Counted from the stretch's first letter, positions 24,979-33,805 are shown. The stretch is DNA of 64,000 nucleotides from Streptomyces malaysiensis subsp. samsunensis (GCF_024519315.1 NZ_JANIIC010000045.1:1-64000); one strand, 5' to 3'. Notes: generated by a model from the letters alone, not told the origin. Translations and numbers: made by a program.

Positions 24979-25275
24979 TCAAAGGGCCCCGCCCTTCGTC
25001 GCGTGGCGTCCGAACTGCTCGTCCAGGACGGACAGTCGGCGCCAGTACTCGTCCTCATCGATCTCACCGGCCGCGAAGCGACGGCCCAGCACCGCGATCG
25101 GCGATCGCTCGCCGAAGTCCACGGGGCCCTGTCGCCAGGGGGCGCGTCGGCGCCACCCGGCGCGCCTCAACAGGAAGACCGCGCCGACGACGACCAGGAC
25201 CCACATCAGCGGGAAGAGCAGAATCCACGGTCCGGGGCCGTCGCCGTCGGCGAAGCCGTGCGCCAGGATGTTCAT
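24979..25275 (-). CDS. SHOCT-domain membrane protein
   Basis: 98 residues from the ATG at 25275, chosen because GAGGAG lies about nine bases upstream. One membrane helix (WILLFPLMWVLVVVGAVFLL) is followed by a basic stretch and a SHOCT motif (VLGRRFAAGEIDEDEYWRRL). SHOCT proteins often oligomerise and tether partners at the membrane. Function unknown. Confidence 0.8.
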   Translation of the reverse strand: MNILAHGFADGDGPGPWILLFPLMWVLVVVGAVFLLRRAGWRRRAPWRQGPVDFGERSPIAVLGRRFAAGEIDEDEYWRRLSVLDEQFGRHATKGGAL

Positions 25276-25428
25276 GATGATCGCGCTCCTCGGGAGTGGT
25301 GTTCTCATGGCCCTTGCCTCAGGGCCACTCCCGAGGATCACCTCCTTACGGTGCCCTGGTCGTCGTACGGCCGACGACAGTCCCGGTACCTCCCGGGGAG
25401 TACGGCTGCGCTGAGGCGATCCCTTCTG

Positions 25429-25444
25429 TACCTACTAGTGTGTA
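25429..25444. promoter_or_regulatory. TetR-type operator-like palindrome
   Basis: TACCTACTAGTGTGTA: the left half is matched by 8 of 10 bases on the right. It lies about 50 bp upstream of the DUF4865 gene, and this kind of sequence is typical of TetR-family operators in actinomycetes. No TetR gene is adjacent. Confidence 0.5.
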
Positions 25445-25495
25445 CGATCGCGGCGAACGCATACGAACGCACGCCCCGCCGACAGGAGTTCGCCG

Positions 25496-26083
25496 ATGCT
25501 CGCCATGCAGTACCGGATCACCCTGCCCGCCGACTACGACATGAGGATCATCCGGCGCCGGGTGGAGACGAAGGGGCCGCTGCTCGACGGCTTCTCGGGG
25601 CTGGGGCTCAAGGCGTACGGGATCCGGGAGCGCGGTGTGGACGGCTCACCGGTCCACCAGTACGCCCCGTTCTATCTGTGGACCGCGCCCGAGGCCATGA
25701 ACCGCTTTCTGTGGGGCCCCGGATTCCAGGGCATCGTCCGGGACTTCGGCAGGCCCTCGGTCGAGCACTGGCAGGGGCTCGCCTTCGAGCGGGGCCCCTC
25801 AGCGGGCGCCGTGCCGCACACCGCCACCCGCCACGCCACGCCGGTTCCGGCCGCCGCCGACCCCGCCGCCGCCGTCGAGGACGCGCTGGCACGGCTGGCC
25901 GAACGCACCCGTAAGGACGGCGTCCACACGACGGCCCTCGGCATCGATCCGCGCGGCTGGGAGCTGATCCACTTCACGCTCTGGGAGGACTCCGTACCGC
26001 CCTCGGAGCCCGGCGACCGCTACCAGGTGCTCCATCTGTCGACCCCGGACCTGGACGAGCTCCCCCGGGGACGGCAGTGGTGA
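25496..26083 (+). CDS. DUF4865 family protein
   Basis: 195 residues. MLAMQYRITLPADYDMRIIR and the segments GLGLKAYGIRERG, YAPFYLWTAPEAMNRFLWG and FQGIVRDFGRPSVEHW identify the DUF4865 family, a dimeric alpha/beta-barrel-like fold (inference) with no known activity. The C-terminal half carries an Ala-rich linker and LIHFTLWEDSV. The TetR-like palindrome upstream suggests inducible expression. Confidence 0.85.
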   Translation: MLAMQYRITLPADYDMRIIRRRVETKGPLLDGFSGLGLKAYGIRERGVDGSPVHQYAPFYLWTAPEAMNRFLWGPGFQGIVRDFGRPSVEHWQGLAFERGPSAGAVPHTATRHATPVPAAADPAAAVEDALARLAERTRKDGVHTTALGIDPRGWELIHFTLWEDSVPPSEPGDRYQVLHLSTPDLDELPRGRQW

Positions 26084-26177
26084 CCGCCGTAAGGACGCGT
26101 CCCCGATCCCGGCCCCGGCCGCGGCTGCTCGCGGCGCCCCTCAGGGGTCCATGCCCCCGGGCCGCCCGGTGAGTGGG

Positions 26178-27407
26178 TCAGCCCACGCCCAGGGCCGCCA
26201 GGGGGTCGTCCAGCACCGGCTGCCACGCCAACTCCGCCGCCCCCACCAGGCTGTTGTGGTCCAGTGTGCACGGCAGGATCGGCACGCCCCCGCTCCGGCC
26301 CCATAGGCTCCGCTCCGCCACCACCGCGCGCAGCCGCTCCGGGTCGGCCTCCAGGAGCTCGCGGTGCAGCCCGCCGAGGATGATGCGGTCCGGGTTGAGG
26401 ATGTTGACCAGACCGGCGAGTCCGAGGCCGAGGCGGTCGATGAGCTGCCCGGTGGCTGCCCGTACGGACGGCTCCGTGGCGTACTCCTCGCGCAGCAGAT
26501 CGCGGGCCTGCTGCAACAGGGACACCTCCGGGCCCGGCTCGCGTCCGGCCGCCGTGAGGAAGGCGAGCGGATCGGCCTCGATGTCCAGACAGCCGCGGCT
26601 GCCGCAGTGGCAGGGCGGGCCCTCGGGGTTGACGGTCAGATGGCCGACCTCGAGGGCGAGCCCCGCGCTGCCGGTGTGCAGCCGCCCGTCGAGCACCAGC
26701 GCGCCGCCGACGCCCCGGTGCCCGGTGGCGACACAGAGCAGATGCTGGGCGCCGCCGCCCGCGCCATGGCGGTGTTCGGCGAGCGCGGCCAGGTTGACGT
26801 CATTGCCCGCGAAGCCGGTGACCGGCTCCCCGTCCTCGCCGCGGATACCGGCCGCGGCCAGGCTGCGGTTGAACAGGTCGCGCACCGGAGCGCCCGCGGG
26901 CCAGGCGACATGCAGCGGATTCAGGGCGGTGCCCTCCGGTTCGGCGACCGCGGACGGGACGGCGAGCCCCGCGCCCACGCAGCGGCGGCCGGTCTCCCGC
27001 AGCAGTTGGGCACCGGCCTCGACCACCGCGTCGATGACATGCGCCGGATCCGCGGGCACGGTCATACAGCCGGGGGCGGTGGCCACGGTCCGGCCGCCGA
27101 GTCCGACGAGCGCCGCGCGGAAGCCGTCGGCGTGCACCTGGGCGGCGAGCGCGACCGGCCCATGGGGGGCGATCGACAGCCGGTGGGAGGGACGGCCCTG
27201 TGCCCCGGCGGCCCCGAGCGGCCGCGAGTCGACTTGGATCAGGCCGAGCGCCTCCAACTCGGCGGCCACGGCGCCCGCGGTCGCGCGGGTCACGCCGAGT
27301 TCGGCCGTGAGCACGGCGCGGGTGGGGGCGCGGCCGGTGTGGACGAGTGCCAGTGCCGGGCCAAGAGCGCTTCGGCCGCGCTCGAGCCTTGTCCGTGTCT
27401 GGGTCAC
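26178..27407 (-). CDS. ROK-family transcriptional regulator (NagC/XylR type)
   Basis: 409 residues: an N-terminal winged helix (PTRAVLTAELGVTRATAGAV) and a ROK domain with ATGHRGVGGALVLDGRLHTG, the GxEVGH-type motif (LALEVGHLTVNPEG) and the zinc motif CHCGSRGCLDIEA. Such regulators bind sugars or sugar phosphates. It is divergent from an MFS transporter with only 17 bp between the two GTG codons, so it probably controls that transporter and itself. Confidence 0.9.
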   Translation of the reverse strand: MTQTRTRLERGRSALGPALALVHTGRAPTRAVLTAELGVTRATAGAVAAELEALGLIQVDSRPLGAAGAQGRPSHRLSIAPHGPVALAAQVHADGFRAALVGLGGRTVATAPGCMTVPADPAHVIDAVVEAGAQLLRETGRRCVGAGLAVPSAVAEPEGTALNPLHVAWPAGAPVRDLFNRSLAAAGIRGEDGEPVTGFAGNDVNLAALAEHRHGAGGGAQHLLCVATGHRGVGGALVLDGRLHTGSAGLALEVGHLTVNPEGPPCHCGSRGCLDIEADPLAFLTAAGREPGPEVSLLQQARDLLREEYATEPSVRAATGQLIDRLGLGLAGLVNILNPDRIILGGLHRELLEADPERLRAVVAERSLWGRSGGVPILPCTLDHNSLVGAAELAWQPVLDDPLAALGVG

Positions 27408-27424
27408 GCCCCTATTCTCACTTT
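27408..27424. promoter_or_regulatory. 17-bp divergent start-to-start region
   Basis: Only 17 bp separate the GTG starts of the ROK regulator (minus) and the MFS transporter (plus). TATTCT at 27413-27418 ends 6 nt before the plus-strand GTG, pointing to a leaderless transcript; promoter parts for each gene must lie inside the coding region of the other. Confidence 0.55.
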
Positions 27425-28846
27425 GTGCCGACTCCAAACAAAACACGGACGGCCATCCCGGGCGCGCGCCGGTCCGTCGCCACACCTCGCGACCTCGCCC
27501 GGCTCCGCGCCGCCATCACCGCGTTCTTCTTCCTCGACGGTTTCGTGTTCGCCGGATGGGTCGCCCGGATCCCCGCGATCAAGGACCAGACGAGCGCCTC
27601 GGCGGGTGCGCTGGGGCTGGCCCTGCTCGGGGTGTCCGCGGGCGGTACGGCCACGATGATGGCCACCGGACGGCTGTGCCGCCGCTTCGGCAGCCACCCG
27701 ACGACGGTGGCCTCCGGTGTGCTGCTCGCGGGCTCCGTCGCGCTGCCGCCGCTGACCCACTCCGCGCTCGCCCTCGGCCTGGTGCTGCTGGTGTTCGGCA
27801 CCGGATTCGGCGCGCTCAACGTGGCCATGAACAGCGCCGCCGTCGACCTCATCGCCGCCCTGCGCCGCCCGGTCATGCCCGGTTTCCACGCCGCCTTCAG
27901 CCTGGGCGGGATGGCGGGGGCCGGGCTGGGCGGGCTGATCGCCGACCAGCTCTCCCCCACCCGCCATCTGTCGCTGCTCGCGGTCTTCGGGCTGCTGCTC
28001 GCGGCGGCCGCGGGCCGGACGCTGATCTCACTGCCGGTGCCCACGCCCCAGGGCGGCCCCGGGCTCGCGGCGAAGCCGGGGCCGGCCACCTCGTCCGAGC
28101 ACACGGCCACGTCCGGGCCCGCCACCGAGCCCGGGCCCGCGGCCGAGACCGAGCACGCCACCGAGCCTGCGCTCGCGACCAAGGCCGAGTCCGCCGCCAA
28201 GGCCGGGCCCGCGGCCGAGACCGAGCACGCCACCGTCGGGCCCGAGCACGCCGCGGCCCCTGAGCCCTCCCCCGTCGCGGAGCGGCCGGCCCGCGCACGG
28301 TGGCTCGTCGCCGTCTTCGGCCTGATCGCGCTCTGCACGGCGTACGGCGAGGGCGCGATGGCCGACTGGGCGGCGCTCCATCTGCACCAGGACCTCGACG
28401 CGTCCGCCGGGCTGGCCGCCGCGGGCTACTCCGTCTTCGCCCTGATGATGGCCGTCGGCAGGCTCAGCGGCACCGCGCTGCTCGAACGGCTGGGCCAGAC
28501 CAGGGCGTTGATCGCGGGCGGCACCACGGCCGCGGCCGGAATGCTGCTGGGCTCGCTCTCGCCCATGATCTGGCTCGCGCTCCTCGGCTTCGCGGTCACC
28601 GGGCTGGGCCTGGCCAACCTCTTCCCCGTGGCCATCGCGCGGGCGGGCGCGCTGACGGGGCCGGGCGGGGTCGCCGCGGCCTCCACGCTCGGCTACGGCG
28701 GCATGCTGCTGGGCCCGCCGACGATCGGCTTCCTCGCCGACTGGTACTCGCTGCCGATCGCGCTCACCACGGTCGCGGCGCTGGCCGCCGTGGCGGCGGT
28801 CGTCGCGTACGGCACGCGAAACGCCGTGCGCCCGGCCGGAAGCTGA
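27425..28846 (+). CDS. MFS transporter, YbjJ/FucP-like
   Basis: 473 residues, about twelve membrane helices, with the first half ending near GRTLISLPVP and the second half starting at RARWLVAVFGLIALCTAYGE. The sequence FFLDGFVFAGWVARIPAIKD and GFHAAFSLGGMAGAGLGGLI are typical of the YbjJ-like branch, whose substrates are unknown. The central loop (28070-28280) is expanded with repeats such as GPAAETEHATE. The divergent ROK regulator hints at a sugar-related substrate. Confidence 0.85.
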   Translation: MPTPNKTRTAIPGARRSVATPRDLARLRAAITAFFFLDGFVFAGWVARIPAIKDQTSASAGALGLALLGVSAGGTATMMATGRLCRRFGSHPTTVASGVLLAGSVALPPLTHSALALGLVLLVFGTGFGALNVAMNSAAVDLIAALRRPVMPGFHAAFSLGGMAGAGLGGLIADQLSPTRHLSLLAVFGLLLAAAAGRTLISLPVPTPQGGPGLAAKPGPATSSEHTATSGPATEPGPAAETEHATEPALATKAESAAKAGPAAETEHATVGPEHAAAPEPSPVAERPARARWLVAVFGLIALCTAYGEGAMADWAALHLHQDLDASAGLAAAGYSVFALMMAVGRLSGTALLERLGQTRALIAGGTTAAAGMLLGSLSPMIWLALLGFAVTGLGLANLFPVAIARAGALTGPGGVAAASTLGYGGMLLGPPTIGFLADWYSLPIALTTVAALAAVAAVVAYGTRNAVRPAGS

Positions 28847-28901
28847 CATCCCCCTCCGCTCCGGCCCGGCCGTTGTCAGTGGCGGCTGGCACGATTCCGC
28901 C

Positions 28902-29636
28902 ATGGAGACTGTCGAGTTGATCGAAACCTTGGACCGCGAGGGCCGGCTGCTGGCCGACGCCGCGGCCGAGGCCGGGGTGGACGCCCCGGTGCCCACGTGT
29001 CCCGACTGGCGCGTCCGGGACCTGCTGTCCCATATCGGCCAGGTGCACGGCTGGGCCACCCGGATCGTCGGCGAGGGCCTGACGGAGCCGGTCCGGCCCG
29101 CGGTGGACCCGGCACCGGCCGACGCCGAGCTGGTGGCGTGGTACCGCGAGGTCCATGGCCGGCTGGTGGACACCCTCACCCAGGCCGACCCGGAGCTGAA
29201 GTGCTTCACCTTCCTGCCGGCGTCCTCCCCGCTGGCGTTCTGGGCGCGGCGCCAGGCCCATGAGGCGGCCATCCACCGGGTCGACGCGGAATCGGCGCGG
29301 GGCGGAGAGCTCTCCCCGTTCACCCCGGAGTTCGCGGCCGACGGGGTCGATGAGCTGCTGGCCGGCTTCCACGGCCTGGACCGGTCAAAGGTGCGCACGG
29401 AGACCCCGGGCACGCTCCGGGTGAGGGCCATGGACCAGGACGCGGTCTGGACGATACGGCTGTCGCAGGACGCCCCGCGCACCGAGCGCCACGGCGAGGG
29501 GGCGGCCGACTGCGAGCTCGGCGGCCCGGCCCGCGACCTGTATCTCGCGCTCTGGAACCGGCTGCCGATCACCGCGCTGAGCACGGAGGGCGATGGGAAG
29601 CTGGCCGAGCTGTGGCGGGAGCGCTCCGGCATCTGA
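28902..29636 (+). CDS. Mycothiol-dependent maleylpyruvate isomerase-like protein
   Basis: 244 residues with the DinB-like four-helix N-domain (VPTCPDWRVRDLLSHIGQVH, metal-ligand His in LLSHIG, and FWARRQAHEAAIHRVDAE carrying the second His pair) and the C-terminal MDMPI domain. Members use mycothiol as cofactor and isomerise or detoxify small acids; the true substrate is unknown. Mycothiol use agrees with an actinomycete host. Confidence 0.85.
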   Translation: METVELIETLDREGRLLADAAAEAGVDAPVPTCPDWRVRDLLSHIGQVHGWATRIVGEGLTEPVRPAVDPAPADAELVAWYREVHGRLVDTLTQADPELKCFTFLPASSPLAFWARRQAHEAAIHRVDAESARGGELSPFTPEFAADGVDELLAGFHGLDRSKVRTETPGTLRVRAMDQDAVWTIRLSQDAPRTERHGEGAADCELGGPARDLYLALWNRLPITALSTEGDGKLAELWRERSGI

Positions 29637-29653
29637 GACACCGACCATGAGGG

Positions 29654-29670
29654 TTACCGGCGAGTAATAT
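29654..29670 (+). promoter_or_regulatory. TTAC-N6-GTAA operator overlapping a TAATAT -10 box
   Basis: TTACCGGCGAGTAA (29654-29667) overlaps TAATAT (29665-29670), 19 bp before the DUF4442 start. The same module (14 of 17 bases) occurs upstream of etfB, so a shared regulator, probably TetR-type, is likely. Confidence 0.6.
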
Positions 29671-29689
29671 CCCCTGTTAGCTTTTTGTC

Positions 29690-30214
29690 ATGTCACGTCG
29701 ATCGATGTCTCCGCGCGGCCTGCGCCGTGCGATGAACTGGTGGCCGCCCTATCTCTTCGCCGGAGTGCGGGTGGTCCACCTCGCGGAGGACTGGAGCAGC
29801 GCCCGCGTCAGGCTGCGGCTGCGCCGCTTCAACACCAACTACGTGGGGACCCATTTCGGCGGCTCGCTGTTCTCGATGAGCGACCCGTTCTGGATGCTGC
29901 TGGTGATGAACCGGCTCGGCCGGGACTACATCGTCTGGGACAAGGCCGGTGAGATCGACTTCGTCTCGCCCGGCCGCGGTGATGTGTTCGCCGAATTCAA
30001 GGTCACCGAGGAGCAGCTGGAGGAGATACGCGAGGCCACGGCGGACGGCGGCAAGGCGCTGCCGTGGTTCGAGAACGAAGTGGTCGCCGCTGACGGTACG
30101 GTCGTGGCACGCGTACGGAAGCAACTGTACGTACGCCGGAAGCACCGTGCCGGGCGGCCCGAGCCGGAGAGGACGGAGTCGGCGGCGGCCACCGGACACC
30201 CGACGGAGGGCTGA
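29690..30214 (+). CDS. DUF4442 hot-dog-fold (thioesterase-like) protein
   Basis: 174 residues. NWWPPYLFAGVRVVHLAEDW, FNTNYVGTHFGGSLFSMSDP and YIVWDKAGEIDFVSPGRG are hallmarks of the DUF4442 branch of PaaI-like hot-dog proteins. Acyl-CoA thioesterase activity is likely but unproven. The operator shared with etfBA suggests a link to fatty-acid oxidation. The tail is charged and Arg/Glu-rich. It is followed after 6 bp by the next gene, so the three genes to 31371 form an operon. Confidence 0.8.
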   Translation: MSRRSMSPRGLRRAMNWWPPYLFAGVRVVHLAEDWSSARVRLRLRRFNTNYVGTHFGGSLFSMSDPFWMLLVMNRLGRDYIVWDKAGEIDFVSPGRGDVFAEFKVTEEQLEEIREATADGGKALPWFENEVVAADGTVVARVRKQLYVRRKHRAGRPEPERTESAAATGHPTEG

Positions 30215-30220
30215 TACGGA

Positions 30221-30463
30221 ATGACCGGACCCCGTTCCCAGGACGAGCGCGACGCGCTCACCGTCGAGATTGTGTTCGCCCTGGTCACGGCCGGTCTGCT
30301 GGCGGCCGTGCTCTATGTCGCGGTCGCGAGCCCCGCGCTCTTCGGCGACCTGGGCCGGACCCAGGAGACGGTCTGGCACGGGGCTGCCGTCGCGGTGGCC
30401 GCCACCGGATTCGCCGTCCGACTGGTGCGGGCGCTGTGGCTCTTCTCCCGGCAGAGGCGCTGA
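30221..30463 (+). CDS. Small two-TM membrane protein (DUF6332-like)
   Basis: 80 residues: ERDALTVEIVFALVTAGLLA followed by a first membrane helix and, after GDLGRTQETVWHGAA, a second (VAVAATGFAVRLVRALWLF). The pattern is close to what I recall as DUF6332, a Streptomyces-only family of unknown role. Its TGA overlaps the ATG of the next gene (TGATG), which indicates translational coupling. Confidence 0.75.
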   Translation: MTGPRSQDERDALTVEIVFALVTAGLLAAVLYVAVASPALFGDLGRTQETVWHGAAVAVAATGFAVRLVRALWLFSRQRR

Positions 30464-31371
30464 TGATGCGGGGCCCGCGGCCGGCACCACTGTGGCAGTG
30501 CGCGGGGGCGCGCTGGGACCGCCATGGACCCGCGCTGGTCTGGCGCCATCCGGCTCAGGGGGAACGGCTCTCCCCGCTGACGCCGGACCGCCCGCTCTCC
30601 TTCACCACCGGGCCCCGGCGCGACTGCGTCGGCGTCCGCAGGGGCGCCCGGCACACCCCGTGCCCGGCCGGGGCCGAGGTTCCCGCCTCCGTCATCTCGG
30701 CCCAGTGCCCGGACTGCGCCCGGCTGGACCGCTCGTACTCCGTGGCCGCCGACACCCGTACGGACGATCCGCGCCCTTACGACGTCTATCTCGCCTGGTT
30801 CGGCCCGGATCTGGTCAAGGTCGGGATCACCGCGGCCGAGCGGGAGGGGGCACGGCTGCTGGAACAGGCCGCGCTCTCGTACTGTCTGCTGGGCCGTGGC
30901 CCGCTGATGGCCGCGCGCCGGGCCGAGGCCGTGCTGGGCGCCGCGCTCGGCGTCCCGGACCGCTTCCCCTACGCCGCCAAGCGCACGGCCCGCGAGGCCC
31001 CGCCGCCCCCGGAGCGGCGGGCCGCCGATCTCGCCGCGCTCCACCAGCGGGCGCGTGGCCTGGGCGGTCTGCCGGAGTCGCTGGCCCTGGCCCCCTTCGA
31101 GCCGGTCCACCATGACGTGGCGTTCCATCTGGACCGGGTACGTCCGGCGCCGGGGCTGATCCGGCTCGTCCCCGAGACCACCGTGGCCGGACGTATCGAC
31201 GCCGTGGCGGGCCCGGACCTCCACCTGACCGGGACGGACGGCCGCGCCCTGCTGCTGGACACCCGTCAGCTGGCGGGCTGGCCGCTGGCGTCGGCCGCGG
31301 CGGACGCCCCGACGACGGCGCCGGTGGTGGCGCGGGAGCGGGCGGCGGAGGCCCCGGAGGGGCTGTTCTGA
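30463..31371 (+). CDS. DUF2797 family protein
   Basis: 302 residues. The metal-type cysteines CPAG and CPDC, and the block SYSVAADTRTDDPRPYDVYL, then AWFGPDLVKVGIT, match DUF2797; VYLAWFG...VKVGIT resembles the GIY-YIG-like core seen in this family. Molecular function unknown. ATG at 30463 overlaps the preceding stop; a second ATG follows immediately. Confidence 0.8.
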   Translation: MMRGPRPAPLWQCAGARWDRHGPALVWRHPAQGERLSPLTPDRPLSFTTGPRRDCVGVRRGARHTPCPAGAEVPASVISAQCPDCARLDRSYSVAADTRTDDPRPYDVYLAWFGPDLVKVGITAAEREGARLLEQAALSYCLLGRGPLMAARRAEAVLGAALGVPDRFPYAAKRTAREAPPPPERRAADLAALHQRARGLGGLPESLALAPFEPVHHDVAFHLDRVRPAPGLIRLVPETTVAGRIDAVAGPDLHLTGTDGRALLLDTRQLAGWPLASAAADAPTTAPVVARERAAEAPEGLF

Positions 31372-31405
31372 GCGCAGCGGCCGTTCTGAGCGCACACAGC
31401 CTCGC

Positions 31406-32122
31406 TCAGCCCAGCCACCCCGGCCGGACCAGGCCCGACTCATAGGCGAGAACGACGAGTTGGGCGCGGTCCCGGGCGCCGAGTTTGACCATCGTGCGGC
31501 TCACATGGGTCTTGGCGGTGAGCGGGCTGACCACGAGCCGCCGGGCGATCTCCTGGTTCGACAGCCCCATGCCGACCAGGGCCATCACCTCCCGCTCCCG
31601 CTCGGTCAGCTCCGCCAGCGCCTCCGCGGGCGCGGGTTCCCTGGAGCGGGCCGCGAACTCGGCGATGAGGCGGCGGGTCACCCCGGGCGACAACAGCGCG
31701 TCGCCGCCGACGACCGCGCGCACCGCCCGCAGCAGCTCCTCCGGTTCGGTGTCCTTGACCAGGAAGCCGGAGGCGCCGGAGCGGATCGCCTCGAAGACGT
31801 ACTCATCGAGTTCGAAGGTGGTCAGCATGACCACCTTCACCTCGCCGAGGGCCGGGTCCCCGGTGATCCCGCGGGTCGCGGCGAGGCCGTCGAGCACCGG
31901 CATGCGGATGTCCATGAGGACGACATCGGGACGTTGCTCCCGTACGAGCGCCAGCGCCTGCTCCCCGTCGGCCGCCTGGCCGACCACCTCGATATCCGGC
32001 TGCGCGGCCAGCAGGGCGTGGAAACCGGCGCGGACGAGGCTCTGGTCATCGGCGAGCGCAACGCGGATCACGGCCTCGTGCCCCTCCCCATCGCCCACCT
32101 CGTGCCCCTCCGCACCGCTCAT
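31406..32122 (-). CDS. NarL-family response regulator
   Basis: 238 residues: receiver with VALADDQSLVRAGFHALLAA, phospho-Asp in VVLMDIRMPVLDG, switch Thr in VMLTTFELDEYVFEAIR and Lys in FLVKDTEPE; LuxR helix-turn-helix LTEREREVMALVGMGLSNQE, then LVVSPLTAKTHVSRTMVKLG. Its ATG overlaps the kinase stop (ATGA) and has AAGGAG upstream, so the two are coupled. Target genes unknown. Confidence 0.95.
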   Translation of the reverse strand: MSGAEGHEVGDGEGHEAVIRVALADDQSLVRAGFHALLAAQPDIEVVGQAADGEQALALVREQRPDVVLMDIRMPVLDGLAATRGITGDPALGEVKVVMLTTFELDEYVFEAIRSGASGFLVKDTEPEELLRAVRAVVGGDALLSPGVTRRLIAEFAARSREPAPAEALAELTEREREVMALVGMGLSNQEIARRLVVSPLTAKTHVSRTMVKLGARDRAQLVVLAYESGLVRPGWLG

Positions 32123-33468
32123 GGTGTCTCCTTCCCATCCCTGTGCGGGACCCCGTCCGCGTGCGGGACCCCATCCCTGTGCGGGGCCCCCGGGACCCCG
32201 TTCCTCTGCGGGACCCCCGGGACCCCATCCTTGTGCGGGGCCCCGCCCCTGAACGGGATCCGGGCCCGGACGCGGAAGCCGCCGTCCGGGCGGGGGCCCG
32301 CCTCCACCGTGCCGCCGAGCGCGGCGGCCCGTTCCCGCATGCCGACCAGGCCGTTCCCGCCGCCCGTCACCTCGCCCCCGGCCGCCGGGCCGTCGTCGTC
32401 CACCCGCAGTTCCAACTCACCGGGGGCATAGCGCAGGAGAACGTGGGCGTTCCGGGAGCCGGAGTGGCGGACGATGTTGGTCAGGGCCTCCTGCACGATA
32501 CGGAACGCCGCGAGATCGGCGCCGGGCGGCAGGGCCGTCCGTACGCCCGCCACCTCCACGCGCACCGCGAGCCCCGCGGCCGCCGCCTGCCCGGTCAGCT
32601 CCTCCAGGCGGTCCAGGCCGGGTGCGGGCGAACGCGGCGCGGCGCCGGACGCGCCGGAGGTCCGCAGGGTGTCGAGAACCTGGCGGACCTCGCCCAGCGC
32701 CTCCTTGCTGGCCGCCTTGATGGTGGTCAGCGCGGTACGGGCCTGCTCGGGGTCCTGGTCGAGGAGGGCGAGCCCGACCCCCGCCTGGACGTTGATCACC
32801 GAGATGCTGTGGGCGAGGACGTCATGCAGTTCGCGGGCGATCCGCAGCCGCTCCTCATCCGCCCGGCGCCGCGCCGCCGCCTCCCGTTCGGCCCGTACGC
32901 GGGCCCACTGCTCACGCCGTACGCGGGCGAGTTCGGACGCGGCCACGATCGCCATGGCCCAGGCCGTGATCACCAGCTCCTGGCCCCAGTCGACGGGCCC
33001 GTCACCGTTCGGCGGCAGCCAGCGGTAGAGCCAGTGGCCGATGAGCAGATGGCTCCCCCACAGCAGTCCGAGCGCGCTCCACGCGGCGACCCGCCGCCCG
33101 GCGGCGACGGCCGTCACACAGGCGACGACGACGCTGAAGAAGACGGGTCCGTAGGGATAGCCGACGGCGAGGTAGACCGCCGTCACCGCCGCCGTGCCGA
33201 CCACGGCGGTCCCCGGACGGCGATGGCGCATGAGCAGCAGCGCGGGCCCGGCGAGCAGCAGCACGGCGGCCGCGGGCCCGAGGTCCATCCGGTCGGGCTG
33301 TTTATGCGCGGCGAACCCCGTGCCCACCAGTTGGACGACCGCGATGACGAGCGAGGAGCGCCAGGGCACGGTCGGGCGCGCCGGGCCGAAGGGCATCCGG
33401 CGCCACCGTCCGCCCGGCCCCTGCCCCGGCCACTGCCCCGGGTCGTGCTCCCCCGTGAATCCGTGCAT
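32119..33468 (-). CDS. NarL-type sensor histidine kinase (HPK7)
   Basis: 449 residues from the ATG at 33468. Four to five membrane helices in the first 180 residues, no large extracytoplasmic sensor loop, then HisKA_3 with His215 in RIARELHDVLAHSISVIN and HATPase motifs (EALTNIVRHSGSRN, DDDGPA, GNGLVGMRERAAALGG). The C-terminal tail is a repeat of DGVPHR-like hexapeptides. The absence of a sensor loop suggests it senses the membrane. Forms a two-component system with the response regulator. Confidence 0.92.
   Translation of the reverse strand: MHGFTGEHDPGQWPGQGPGGRWRRMPFGPARPTVPWRSSLVIAVVQLVGTGFAAHKQPDRMDLGPAAAVLLLAGPALLLMRHRRPGTAVVGTAAVTAVYLAVGYPYGPVFFSVVVACVTAVAAGRRVAAWSALGLLWGSHLLIGHWLYRWLPPNGDGPVDWGQELVITAWAMAIVAASELARVRREQWARVRAEREAAARRRADEERLRIARELHDVLAHSISVINVQAGVGLALLDQDPEQARTALTTIKAASKEALGEVRQVLDTLRTSGASGAAPRSPAPGLDRLEELTGQAAAAGLAVRVEVAGVRTALPPGADLAAFRIVQEALTNIVRHSGSRNAHVLLRYAPGELELRVDDDGPAAGGEVTGGGNGLVGMRERAAALGGTVEAGPRPDGGFRVRARIPFRGGAPHKDGVPGVPQRNGVPGAPHRDGVPHADGVPHRDGKETP
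32133..32244 (-). repeat. Tandem repeat coding the kinase C-terminal tail
   Basis: About five to six near-18-bp units (core TGCGGGACCCC, plus strand) encode DGVP(H/G)xxx repeats at the very end of the kinase, directly before the start of the response-regulator gene. Confidence 0.8.
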
Positions 33469-33574
33469 AGGGGCAACGCTAAACCGGCCGGGCGCACCCG
33501 GCGTCCCCCCTGCGCGGTGCCCGCACGTACTCCCGGCGGAGTAGGGCACGCCAGGCCCGGCCCGGCGGCGCAAT

Positions 33575-33805
33575 ATGCGGGCGGCCTGGGCGCGGCTGCG
33601 CACCGGGCGGCGAACGCGGCCGTTCACCGCCGCCGGACTCCCCGAGGGCGAGGAGAGGGCGGCGGTGCTACGGGCCTGTCTGAAGCGGTGGGGATGAGAG
33701 GCCGACGCGTTCTTCGACGGCGTCACCGCCACCTCCCCCGACGCCGAGCTGAGCCGGATCGCCCCGATGCACCCGGTCTTCCGCATCACCGAAGGAGACG
33801 GATGA
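33575..33805 (+). pseudogene. Decayed 3' end of a deazaflavin-dependent nitroreductase-family gene
   Basis: One frame reads LPEGEERAAVLRACLKRWG, then TGA at 33695-33697, then EADAFFDGVTATSPDAELSR and IAPMHPVFRITEGDG before the natural stop at 33803. The pieces on both sides of the TGA fit the C-terminus of F420/deazaflavin-dependent (DUF385-like) reductases, in which a Trp usually stands at this position (TGG to TGA). No start or N-terminal half is visible. A remnant, not expressed as a full enzyme. Confidence 0.7.
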
